A stretch of 7,952 nt of DNA from an uncultured Blautia sp. (GCA_934394595.1 CAKRRX010000118.1:1-7952), one strand, 5' to 3'; counted from the stretch's first letter, positions 1 through 7,622 are shown. Program-made: numbers and translations. The notes: generated by a model from the letters alone, not told the origin.

Positions 1-6
1 ATGTTA

Positions 7-498
7 TTACTCTTTCGCTGTATAAATTCCTCGCAGATCATAGATTGCATGTCTTGGGCATTTTACAGCACACATGCCGCAGCTCAGACAGATCGCATCC
101 TCAATTACAGCACAGTTATCCACAACTTTTACAGCCCCGGCTGTACAGGTTTTCTCACAGATTCCGCAGCCGATACAGCTGACCTCACACTGTTTTTTCG
201 CCTCTGCACCTTTGCTCTTATTGGAACATTTTACCACGATCCAATTGGCACACTCATGAATATGAATGATCTTCTGGGGACATACCTTCCCACAGGCCCC
301 ACAGCCGATACATTTCTCTTCATCCACTTCTGCTATTCCATATTTATTCAGGGAAATAGCGCCAAATTTACATTTCTCCACGCAGGCCCCACAGCCAATA
401 CATCCATCTTTGCATCCAGTCTCACCCGTTTTAGCCCTGCAACCCCCATTACATGCCACAACAGCTGATCTGTACGGAAATTTCTTTTTTACTGCCAT
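7..498 (-). CDS. Four-motif 4Fe-4S polyferredoxin, RnfB-like, in xdh operon
   Basis: This 163-residue soluble electron carrier is the last gene of the operon in the window. Four CxxCxxCxxxC motifs are visible: C33/36/39/43, C63/66/69/73, C108/111/114/118 and C137/140/143/147. They form two ferredoxin-like pairs, so the protein looks like a duplicated 2[4Fe-4S] unit. The N-terminus has additional cysteines (C16, C20, C29) in a CNGGC...C context that resembles the ferredoxin part of RnfB. No hydrophobic anchor or signal peptide is seen, so a cytoplasmic location is expected. The ATG lies 3 nt after the xdh stop, with an AAGGAAGGG ribosome binding site inside the end of xdh, and the gene ends in tandem TAA codons. 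Because xdh has no FAD domain, this protein is the natural candidate for taking electrons from its 2Fe-2S clusters; that role is inferred. Fe-S binding is near certain, the partner is not. Confidence 0.92.
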   Translation of the reverse strand: MAVKKKFPYRSAVVACNGGCRAKTGETGCKDGCIGCGACVEKCKFGAISLNKYGIAEVDEEKCIGCGACGKVCPQKIIHIHECANWIVVKCSNKSKGAEAKKQCEVSCIGCGICEKTCTAGAVKVVDNCAVIEDAICLSCGMCAVKCPRHAIYDLRGIYTAKE

Positions 499-501
499 GT
501 T

Positions 502-3084
502 TCATCCCTTCCTTTCATATGGTGTTCCACTAAGAGGAAGACTATATCGCCTTACACCATCTCTTCGGAAATAAGCATCGGCAATTGCAGGTGCTGTGGG
601 AATGGATGTGATCTCACCAATACCGATTGCTCCACAGGCCACCTTAAGACCTGGCTTGTCAATAACAATGGCGTCTATCTTCGGAATTTCATGAGCGCGG
701 AACAGACCTAAAGAACCATACTTGGAAATTGGCTTACAATTCTCATCAATAGGATATTTTTCCCGAAGAGCAAATCCCATGGACATTAGTACACCACCTT
801 CAATCTGTCCTTCACACGACAACGGGTTTATCGCTTTTCCCACATCATGGGCAGCAATTATTTCTTCAATTTTGCCTGTTTTCGGATCCAGAATGCAAAC
901 CTGGGTTGCATATCCATAAGCCACATGGGAAACAGGATTTGGCACATTTGCCCCCAATGGGTCAGTCTTTGCCAGATATTCTGCGTAATAGACCTTGCCG
1001 ATCATGTCCTCTACCGTCAGCCCGGCTTTTTTATCAGCCATCAGCTTCTCACAGGCTCTTCTGCAGGCTTCCCCTGTGATCAATGTCTGCCTGGATCCGG
1101 ATGTAGTTCCGGAATCCGGGGCGATCCAGGTATTGCTCCGCTCGTAAACGATATCCTCTCTTTTTACATCAGTATTGGTTACGATCATCTGGGTCAGCAC
1201 TGTGCCAAGCCCCTGTCCGATACAGGAAGCCCCGGAAAAAATATGAAGCTTCTTATCCTCTTCGTAAATCAGTTTCACACGTCCCGTATCCGGAATTCCA
1301 ACACCAACGCCGGCATTTTTCATCGCACAGCCGATTCCAACTGCTTTTCCTGCAGCTAATGCCCCATCATATTTCTCCTTCACAGCCGCCAGAGTCTCCA
1401 CAAGGCCAGTAGAATCATCTACAATCTGACCATTTGGAAGGGTTTCCCCTGGACGGATAGCATTTCGGTAACGGATTTCCCAGGGAGTGATCCCCACCTT
1501 ATCTGCCATCATGTTCAGAAGTGTCTCTGTAGCAAAACAGGTCTGGGTAACACCAAAACCACGGAAAGCACCTGCCGGTGGATTGTTGGTATAATATGCA
1601 GTTCCCTCAATCTCAAAATTCTCATAATGATAAGGACCTGCCGCATGGGTACAGGCACGCTCCAGAACAGGGCCCCCAAGAGAGGCAAATGCACCTGTAT
1701 CAGAGGCAACCTTTGCTTTTACCCCCATAATGTTTCCATTCTCATCGCATCCCATGGTCATATCCATATAGAACGGATGCCTCTTCGGATGTACCAGTAA
1801 GGACTCAGCTCTTGTAAGCTTCATTTTAATCGGTTTCTTTGTCACATAGGTAAGAAGTGCGCTTAAATGCTGCACTGTCATATCCTCTTTACCTCCAAAA
1901 CCGCCGCCGACCAGTGCATTTTGTACCTTCACTTTGTCCGTTCCCAGAAGCAGACTGCATTCATGCAAGGTCTGGTGGGCAGACTGATCTGTGGAATACA
2001 CAAAAATATCTCCATCCTGATCATAAAAAGAAACAGCACACTCTGGTTCCAAAAATGCATGTTCTGTCCACGGAGTCTCAAAATGATGGGAAATCACATA
2101 TTTGGAATTCTTTATGGCTTCCTCTGCATTTCCTCTGCTTATATGCTTGTAGGCACAGATATTATTTTCTTCCTCATCAAATACCTTCGGCGCATCCGGG
2201 GCTGCTGCCTCCTCGACAGTGTGGATATGAGGAAGCACCTCATACTCTACCTTAATCAGTTTTGCAGCTTTGTCAGCAGTCTCTTTATCTTTTGCTGCCA
2301 CAAGGGCAATGGCATCGCCCAGGTAATGTGTCAGCCCACCAACCGGTATCAGGGTATACTGGTCATGCTTGAGATGACCGATCTTATTCTCTCCCGGAAT
2401 ATCCTCTGCTGTGACAACTGCTTCCACTCCAGGCAATGCCAGCGCTTTCGTCTTATCTATGGAAAGCACTCTGGCACGTGGATATTTGCTTCGAAGTGCT
2501 GAACCATACAGCATATCATTTAAATAAAAATCGTCTGGATACTTTCCTGTACCAAGAACCTTTTCCCCTACATCAATCCTTGCAACGCGGGAACCGATCT
2601 CCCAGTTGTCATTTTCTTCCTTGGGAAGTACGCCCTCTCTCATAATTCCGGCTGCGATCCGCACTGCATCTATAATTTTTACATACCCGGTACAACGACA
2701 GTAATTGTTGCGCAGGGCATATTTGATTTCCTCATCAGTCGGCTCCTTGTTCACATCCAGAAGAGCCTTTGTACACATTACCATACCAGGAATACAAAAA
2801 CCACACTGTACAGCACCTGCTTTTCCATAAGCATAGGTGTATACCTTTTCTTCCCATTCTGTCAGTCCTTCTACTGTAATGACATTTTTACCATCCAGCA
2901 GATCTGTATCCGGCACACAAGCCTTACAGGTTCTGCCATCAATAATCACAGTACAAGCTCCGCAGGCCCCCTCACTACAGCCATCTTTCACAGAAGTCAG
3001 ATGTAACTCATCACGGAGAAATCTGAGCAGCTTTTGATTTATTTTCGCCTCTACTTTTCGGCCATTGACTGTAAATACTGCCAT
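502..3084 (-). CDS. xdh: Selenium-dependent xanthine dehydrogenase-type molybdenum hydroxylase (2Fe-2S + Moco fusion)
   Basis: An 860-residue protein predicted to hydroxylate xanthine or a related purine at a molybdopterin centre. Residues 1-150 are the 2Fe-2S module: plant-type cluster C36/C41/C44/C56 and second cluster C94/C97/C129/C131. From about 165 to the end lies the molybdopterin-binding large subunit, with GGGFGGK at 393-399, AFRGFG at 506-511, GQG at 623-625 and the catalytic-Glu motif GIGE ending at E824. E400 and R476 match the substrate-binding Glu802 and Arg880 of bovine xanthine oxidase, and R476 to R508 has the same 32-residue spacing as Arg880 to Arg912. There is no FAD domain. 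Length and architecture fit the selenium-dependent molybdenum hydroxylase 1 family (about 850 residues). In that family selenium is a labile cofactor ligand, and no in-frame TGA is present here. The ATG has a GGAG at 3093-3096, 8 nt upstream. Family assignment is firm; the exact substrate is inferred. Confidence 0.94.
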   Translation of the reverse strand: MAVFTVNGRKVEAKINQKLLRFLRDELHLTSVKDGCSEGACGACTVIIDGRTCKACVPDTDLLDGKNVITVEGLTEWEEKVYTYAYGKAGAVQCGFCIPGMVMCTKALLDVNKEPTDEEIKYALRNNYCRCTGYVKIIDAVRIAAGIMREGVLPKEENDNWEIGSRVARIDVGEKVLGTGKYPDDFYLNDMLYGSALRSKYPRARVLSIDKTKALALPGVEAVVTAEDIPGENKIGHLKHDQYTLIPVGGLTHYLGDAIALVAAKDKETADKAAKLIKVEYEVLPHIHTVEEAAAPDAPKVFDEEENNICAYKHISRGNAEEAIKNSKYVISHHFETPWTEHAFLEPECAVSFYDQDGDIFVYSTDQSAHQTLHECSLLLGTDKVKVQNALVGGGFGGKEDMTVQHLSALLTYVTKKPIKMKLTRAESLLVHPKRHPFYMDMTMGCDENGNIMGVKAKVASDTGAFASLGGPVLERACTHAAGPYHYENFEIEGTAYYTNNPPAGAFRGFGVTQTCFATETLLNMMADKVGITPWEIRYRNAIRPGETLPNGQIVDDSTGLVETLAAVKEKYDGALAAGKAVGIGCAMKNAGVGVGIPDTGRVKLIYEEDKKLHIFSGASCIGQGLGTVLTQMIVTNTDVKREDIVYERSNTWIAPDSGTTSGSRQTLITGEACRRACEKLMADKKAGLTVEDMIGKVYYAEYLAKTDPLGANVPNPVSHVAYGYATQVCILDPKTGKIEEIIAAHDVGKAINPLSCEGQIEGGVLMSMGFALREKYPIDENCKPISKYGSLGLFRAHEIPKIDAIVIDKPGLKVACGAIGIGEITSIPTAPAIADAYFRRDGVRRYSLPLSGTPYERKG

Positions 3085-3119
3085 ATTTGACTCTCCTTTC
3101 TACTATTCCCATAATAGAC

Positions 3120-3154
3120 GCTGTCCACAGCCCCTTTTAAAAGCTGTGGACAGC
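3120..3154. repeat. Perfect 12-bp inverted repeat between ygfK and xdh
   Basis: GCTGTCCACAGC (3120-3131) and GCTGTGGACAGC (3143-3154) are exact reverse complements separated by 11 bp containing TTTTAAAA. In the operon transcript they would form a stable 12-bp stem, 12 nt after the ygfK stop and about 23 nt before the xdh ribosome binding site. No U-run follows the stem on the minus strand, so it is not a standard intrinsic terminator. An RNA processing, 3'-end stabilising or partial attenuation element that sets the xdh:ygfK ratio is plausible. Each arm is itself a near-palindrome (GCTGT-NN-ACAGC), so two tandem protein-binding sites are an alternative. Confidence 0.6.
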
Positions 3155-3166
3155 AATTTATACCTT

Positions 3167-6166
3167 TTATTTTGTTATCAGATATCCATAATCATCGATC
3201 ACTGCACAGATCAGCTTCTTCAAACCATCATAAAGCTTATCAGCCGGATCATCTGCCTTACATTCTGTAATCTGTCCTACAAATCTTACCTTGCAGGCCT
3301 TATTTTCTTTATCAAGGACAACAAATCCGTCATTTGTACTGTCTGCCATGTCCTTCTCATTTGCAAAGAGAGTAAATTTATCTTTATACGGCGCACTTGC
3401 ATATGGACAGAAACTCTTGCAGTTTCCACACTCATTACACATATAATCCACATGGATCACCTGATTCATTGCCATACCCGGAACCTTGATGGAAATGTTC
3501 GCACGGTTAGGACATACATCTACACAGTTTTCGCAAACCTTATTACAGGTAAGACATCTCTCTTCCTCTGTTTTTGCATCTTTGCTGTGCTTCAGAATTC
3601 CCTTTTTTGCAAAGCAGTCGGACTCTTTTCCTGTCACAGCTGCGTCTTTGGTGATCTCCTTACCCAGAATATCCTTTACTGCCAGCTGTGCATCGCGGAT
3701 TCCCTCTACGATGGTAGCTGCGCCTCTGGCTCCGTCACCTGCAACATAGACGCCACTTACGCTGGTCTCAAGAGTCTTATCGTTGACCTTTGCTTTTCCT
3801 CTTTCATCTACTGCGATCTGATTTGCAGTGTAAAAATCTGTATCAATTTTCTCACCAACAGCCACGATCACGGTGTCAGCAGGAACTTCCACAACATCCG
3901 CTGTTTCTGTAACACCGGCACGTCCGGAAGCATCCATCTGGCCAAGCTCCATCTTCTTACAGATCAGTCTGCCATTCTCAAGGCTTACCGGGGAAAGAAG
4001 CTCTTTGAACTCAACTCCCTCTTCCAGAACTTCCAAAAGCTCATCCTCTGCTGCCGGCATGTAGCGTTTGGTTCTTCTGTATACAAGATAAACATGCTCC
4101 ACACCCTCTGTGCGTTTCGCTGCTCTTGCTGTATCCATAGCTGTGTTTCCACCGCCAATTACCACAACATTTCTGCCAATGTTCAGTTTTCCATCATTTG
4201 CCTTAAAATCCCGGAGGAACTTCAGGGCATTTACAGTCTCGCCATTCTCCAGCTTCAGAGTACCAGGCTTGCCAGCTCCAATCGCCAGGATCACGGCATC
4301 ATAGCCCTGGGCTTTCAGATCGGCTACAGAAGTGATCTCTGTATTGGTGCGGATCTCTACACCCATCTTCTGGATGAAAGAAATATCTTTGTCGATAGCA
4401 TCATCCCCAATACGGAATCCCGGAATCACGTAACGGATCACACCGCCTGCTTTTTCTTCCTTCTCAAAAATGGTAACTGCTGCCCCTTCTCTTGCAAGGA
4501 AATAAGCCGCTGCAATACCTGCAGGACCACCGCCAACCACTGCAACCTTCTTGCCATTTGGCTTACCGGCCTTAATCTCGTCGATCAGCTGCCCATAACC
4601 ATGCTCTGCTGCTGTCAGCTTGGTGCCGCGGATATTTACAGACTCCTCATAGAAATTACGGGTACATTTCGTCATACAGTTGTGGGCACATAAGGTACCT
4701 GTGATAAATGGCAATGCATTTTTCTCAAGAATCACTTCCAGCGCCTCTTTATACTTGCCTTCGCCGGTAAGTGCTATATACTGCGGAATATCCTGATGGA
4801 TCGGACATCCTTCAGAACATGGAGCATAGAAGCAGTCCAGAAGGGGAACTTCTTTGTTACTCTTTCTGTTTGGAACTGGTTTGATATTCTTTACATGATG
4901 TGCATCTTTGATAGCATTTGCTGCCAGTTTCTTCAGAGCATCCACATCGATTCCGTCCCATTTCTTCGGACAGATTCCTTCGACTTTATCTGCCACCTGG
5001 GTAAATCTCTGGTAGCCACCGGTCTTCAGAAGGGTAGTAGCCATAGTTACAGGCCAGATGCCGCATCCGACGATTTTATCAATATTGTAATAATCTGCGC
5101 CGCCAGAATAGGAAATCCGAAGCTTTCCTGCAAATTCTGTTGAAAGTTTGGAAGCAAGAGAAATGGACAGCGGGAATAAAGCTTTACCGGACATGTACAT
5201 TTCCTCACTTGGAAGTTCATTTCTGGTAACATCAACTGGGAAAGTATTGGTGATTTTCACACCGAACTCCAGTCCCAGATCATCAGATAATTTCATCAGT
5301 CTGGTGAGCATGGGAACTGCATCCTCATACTGTAAGTCATCTCTGAAGTGGAAATCCCCAAATACCATATAATCATATCCCATCTCGTCCATGGTCTTTC
5401 TTGCAAAATCATAGCCAAGAAGAGTAGGATTGCATTTTACAAATGTGTTCAGATGCTTCTCTGTGAGAAGGTAGTTCGCAATACTCTCAATCTCCTGCGG
5501 AGGACATCCATGCAGTGTGGAGATCGTAGCAGAATTACAGACATTGGATGGAATGGCTTCTATGTCTTCCTTTGTGAAATTCTGGAACTTGTCTGCGTTG
5601 TCCAGAAGCCACTTCTTGCATTCCTGGAAAACAGCCGTATCCTTTGCTTCCATCATTCCGTCGATAAAGGTATTAACCTTGTCACCTTTGATTCCTGCAA
5701 GATCATATCCTACAGAAATATTAAACTGGAAACCGTCCTGGGCACCAAGTCCAAATTCCTTGGCCATCACATGAAGGATAAACCATGCCTTAATATACTC
5801 TCCCATTGCATCCGGAACTGTCAGCTCAGTGGACCATTCACAGTTATACCCCTCATCATCAGCCAGAATACAGGGCTTGTTTACACAGGCAGAAAGTTCT
5901 GCACCATCCATCTTCTGAACTGTCTTCAGTTCGAAGAAACGCGCTCCTGCATAGTAGGATGCAATGATATTCTGTGCAAGCTGGGTATGGGGACCTGCTG
6001 CAGGCCCCACAGGTGTCTCCAGATTTCTGCTAAAGATGGTCATATCATTTTTCCCATCAGCTGTATATGGGCGATGTACCCCAAATACCGTATCCTGCCC
6101 TTTTTTCTCCTGAAGTACCCAGTCCATCAGCTGCCCGAAGGGCATACATGTCATAATATCGCTCAT
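3167..6166 (-). CDS. ygfK: YgfK: FMN-barrel/GltD-like FAD/Fe-S oxidoreductase ('putative selenate reductase subunit')
   Basis: A 999-residue cytoplasmic oxidoreductase, close to the roughly 1,030 residues of E. coli YgfK. Residues 1-430 look like a dihydroorotate-dehydrogenase-type FMN barrel: PVGPAAGPH at 52-60, FELKTV at 78-83, LHGCPP around C221, KCNP at C245, and YSGGAD at 353-358. Next comes a glutamate synthase small-chain-like half: Fe-S cysteines C445/C450/C454-Pro and C493/C497/C501, FAD-binding GGGPAG at 545-550, NAD(P)H-binding GGGNTA at 671-676, and the FAD-closing GD motif at 810-811. The C-terminus has two ferredoxin-like clusters (C871-C885 and C910/913/916/920). The same parts, in a different order, make up dihydropyrimidine dehydrogenase. 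The start is set by GGAGG at 6176-6180, lying within the last codons of ssnA. The selenate reductase name is historical; context favours NAD(P)H-linked reduction of a purine-derived ring or electron exchange with Xdh. That function is inferred. Confidence 0.93.
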   Translation of the reverse strand: MSDIMTCMPFGQLMDWVLQEKKGQDTVFGVHRPYTADGKNDMTIFSRNLETPVGPAAGPHTQLAQNIIASYYAGARFFELKTVQKMDGAELSACVNKPCILADDEGYNCEWSTELTVPDAMGEYIKAWFILHVMAKEFGLGAQDGFQFNISVGYDLAGIKGDKVNTFIDGMMEAKDTAVFQECKKWLLDNADKFQNFTKEDIEAIPSNVCNSATISTLHGCPPQEIESIANYLLTEKHLNTFVKCNPTLLGYDFARKTMDEMGYDYMVFGDFHFRDDLQYEDAVPMLTRLMKLSDDLGLEFGVKITNTFPVDVTRNELPSEEMYMSGKALFPLSISLASKLSTEFAGKLRISYSGGADYYNIDKIVGCGIWPVTMATTLLKTGGYQRFTQVADKVEGICPKKWDGIDVDALKKLAANAIKDAHHVKNIKPVPNRKSNKEVPLLDCFYAPCSEGCPIHQDIPQYIALTGEGKYKEALEVILEKNALPFITGTLCAHNCMTKCTRNFYEESVNIRGTKLTAAEHGYGQLIDEIKAGKPNGKKVAVVGGGPAGIAAAYFLAREGAAVTIFEKEEKAGGVIRYVIPGFRIGDDAIDKDISFIQKMGVEIRTNTEITSVADLKAQGYDAVILAIGAGKPGTLKLENGETVNALKFLRDFKANDGKLNIGRNVVVIGGGNTAMDTARAAKRTEGVEHVYLVYRRTKRYMPAAEDELLEVLEEGVEFKELLSPVSLENGRLICKKMELGQMDASGRAGVTETADVVEVPADTVIVAVGEKIDTDFYTANQIAVDERGKAKVNDKTLETSVSGVYVAGDGARGAATIVEGIRDAQLAVKDILGKEITKDAAVTGKESDCFAKKGILKHSKDAKTEEERCLTCNKVCENCVDVCPNRANISIKVPGMAMNQVIHVDYMCNECGNCKSFCPYASAPYKDKFTLFANEKDMADSTNDGFVVLDKENKACKVRFVGQITECKADDPADKLYDGLKKLICAVIDDYGYLITK

Positions 6167-6168
6167 AT

Positions 6169-7506
6169 TTATTTTCCTCCGTTAATATCTTCTGCCAGCT
6201 CCTGTGCAGACTGACGGCAATCTGCCATTACTTTGTCCACATCACAAACCAGAACCTCTCTGTCTTTCATAAGTACCTTACCGTTACATACCGTAGTCAC
6301 TACATCATGGCCGGTAGTTCCAAACAGCAGGTGGCCATTTACATTATCTGCTCTCATAGGTGTCAATGGATTGTAGTCCATAACGATCACATCTGCTGCT
6401 GCCCCTTCTTTCAAAATACCAAGCTGTTTCTTAAAATAACGGTTGGCAATGATCGCATTATTCTCAAAAAGCATCTTCGGAACTTCACCCCATGCAGCGT
6501 TTGGATCGCAAAGGTGATGTTTGTGAAGAATATTGGCAACCTTCCAGGATTCCAGCATATCATGGGTATATCCGTCTGTACCAAGTCCCGTAACGATACC
6601 CTTATGTACCAGTTCCATAGTAGGCGGACATCCGCAGGCATTTCCCATATTGGATTCCGGATTGTGTACAACCATGGTATCTGTCTCTTTGATCAGATCC
6701 ATCTCATGTTCATTGATATAAATACAATGGCCTAAAAGAGTCTTCGGTCCAAGGATATTCCAGTCATAAAGCCTGTCTACAATTCGTTTGCTGTGTTCTT
6801 TCAGACACTGATGAAGATCGTAGATACCCTCTGCAACATGGATATGATAACCCACGCCATCCGGCTTCAACTCATTACAAAGCTCCATTGTTTCATCGGA
6901 AATGGTGAAGGAAGCATGCATGCCCATCATCGCTGCGATCATATCACTGTCATCTGCAAGTGCATGTTTGATAAAATTCACATTCTCCATCACGGATTCT
7001 CTGGACTTGTCCATGCCGTCACGGTCAGATATCTCATAGCAAAGGCAGGTACGGACACCAAGCTCCTTAGCAGCAGATTCAATCGCACTAAGAGATCCTG
7101 TAATATGTCCAAAACTTGCATGGTGGTCAAATACTGTAGTCACACCATTTTTAATGCTGTCAATATAGGTAGCCATTGCAGAAAGTCTGGTCTGCTCCAG
7201 TGTCAAATGGCGGTCAATTGTCCACCACTGTCCATCCAGGATATCAAGAAAGCCCTTGGGATTATAACCTTTAATGCTCAATCCTCTGGCAAAAGAGCTA
7301 TAGATATGCTCATGAGTATTGATAAATGCAGGCATGATGACTCCGCCTCTGGCATCCACAAATTCTCCATCCGGATATGCTTTCTTCACCTCATCTGTAA
7401 TCCCCACCATAACTATGGTGTTACCATCCATTGCAACTGCACCATTCTCTATAAATGCATTGGATGCGTCCCGTGTGATCATTCTTCCATTACCAATAAT
7501 AAGCAT
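6169..7506 (-). CDS. ssnA: SsnA family metal-dependent aminohydrolase
   Basis: A 445-residue amidohydrolase-superfamily protein, close to the 442 residues of E. coli SsnA. The metal and catalytic set is visible: H65 and H67 in NTHEH, H223 with E226 in HVAE, H260 in GHC, and D311 in GTDG. This is the arrangement of guanine/cytosine deaminase and chlorohydrolase relatives, so hydrolytic deamination or opening of a cyclic amide/amidine on a purine-derived compound is likely. The real substrate of SsnA is not visible from sequence. The start MLIIGNG is chosen because AGGAGG lies 7 nt upstream; a GTG 45 nt further up keeps the frame open but has no ribosome binding site. The gene is first in the operon and ends 2 nt before the ygfK ATG. 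SsnA and YgfK are recurrent partners of selenium-dependent molybdenum hydroxylases and of gut purine-degradation clusters. Confidence 0.93.
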   Translation of the reverse strand: MLIIGNGRMITRDASNAFIENGAVAMDGNTIVMVGITDEVKKAYPDGEFVDARGGVIMPAFINTHEHIYSSFARGLSIKGYNPKGFLDILDGQWWTIDRHLTLEQTRLSAMATYIDSIKNGVTTVFDHHASFGHITGSLSAIESAAKELGVRTCLCYEISDRDGMDKSRESVMENVNFIKHALADDSDMIAAMMGMHASFTISDETMELCNELKPDGVGYHIHVAEGIYDLHQCLKEHSKRIVDRLYDWNILGPKTLLGHCIYINEHEMDLIKETDTMVVHNPESNMGNACGCPPTMELVHKGIVTGLGTDGYTHDMLESWKVANILHKHHLCDPNAAWGEVPKMLFENNAIIANRYFKKQLGILKEGAAADVIVMDYNPLTPMRADNVNGHLLFGTTGHDVVTTVCNGKVLMKDREVLVCDVDKVMADCRQSAQELAEDINGGK

Positions 7507-7513
7507 ATGGATT

Positions 7514-7519
7514 CCTCCT
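7514..7519 (-). promoter_or_regulatory. Ribosome binding site fixing the ssnA start
   Basis: On the minus strand, AGGAGG ends 7 nt before the ATG at 7506. It fixes MLIIGNG as the N-terminus and argues against the in-frame GTG at 7551, which would place this site inside the coding sequence. Confidence 0.85.
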
Positions 7520-7533
7520 TTACTTGTTAAAAT

Positions 7534-7560
7534 TGTCGAAACAAAAGGCACAATTCGACA
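7534..7560. promoter_or_regulatory. Leader dyad TGTCGAA-N13-TTCGACA: candidate operator or RNA hairpin
   Basis: Perfect 7-bp inverted repeat (arms 7534-7540 and 7554-7560, 13-bp spacer) lying between the predicted -10 element and the ssnA ribosome binding site, about 18-45 nt after the expected transcription start. The arm centres are 20 bp apart, roughly two helical turns, which suits a dimeric repressor; an RNA stem with a 13-nt loop is also possible. The 8-mer TGTTTCGA that overlaps its low-coordinate arm on the minus strand recurs on the plus strand at 7670-7677, upstream of the promoter. Regulator unknown. Confidence 0.45.
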
Positions 7561-7584
7561 GTTTTTCGGATATTTTATACAGAT

Positions 7585-7613
7585 AATGTAACATATTCCC
7601 GTGCAAATTTCAA
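7585..7613 (-). promoter_or_regulatory. Predicted sigma-A promoter for the ssnA-ygfK-xdh operon
   Basis: On the minus strand, a TTGAAA -35 (7608-7613) and TACATT -10 (7585-7590) are separated by 17 bp, and TGT directly before the -10 gives an extended -10 (TGN). Transcription would start near 7578, leaving a leader of about 70 nt. It is the best-spaced match in the region between the upstream terminator and ssnA; the -10 matches consensus at only four of six bases. Confidence 0.5.
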
Positions 7614-7622
7614 TAGTAAATC

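Noticed and set aside
502..3084. Selenocysteine (in-frame TGA) in the selenium-dependent hydroxylase
   Set aside because: The frame is uninterrupted to its normal stop. In this family selenium is a labile ligand of the molybdenum centre, not encoded as selenocysteine.
3120..3154. DnaA-box-like TGTCCACA / TGTGGACA or an intrinsic terminator
   Set aside because: The match to TTATCCACA is only 7 of 9, arises from the stem sequence, and has no origin context. No U-run follows the stem on the minus strand, so it is not a standard terminator.
3065..4693. 542-codon open frame on the plus strand
   Set aside because: It lies antisense to ygfK, whose motifs are continuous in the other strand. The predicted product has no recognisable domain and unusual Cys/Ser/Leu-rich composition, as expected from a shadow frame.
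3167..6166. Frameshift or gene fusion artefact in the multi-domain ygfK
   Set aside because: Domain order and total length match known YgfK proteins, and all motifs are in one frame without interruption.
5348..7530. Plus-strand open frames of 288 and 245 codons opposite ygfK and ssnA
   Set aside because: Both are antisense to well-supported genes with intact catalytic motifs and have no credible ribosome binding site or domain.
7507..7551. Longer ssnA start at the GTG at 7551
   Set aside because: It would add 15 residues, has no ribosome binding site, begins inside the loop of the leader dyad, and swallows the strong AGGAGG that serves the ATG at 7506. The shorter form matches family length.
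7507..7620. Purine or molybdenum-cofactor riboswitch in the ssnA leader
   Set aside because: The predicted leader is only about 70 nt with a single 7-bp dyad; no conserved three-way junction core or Moco-type helices were found.
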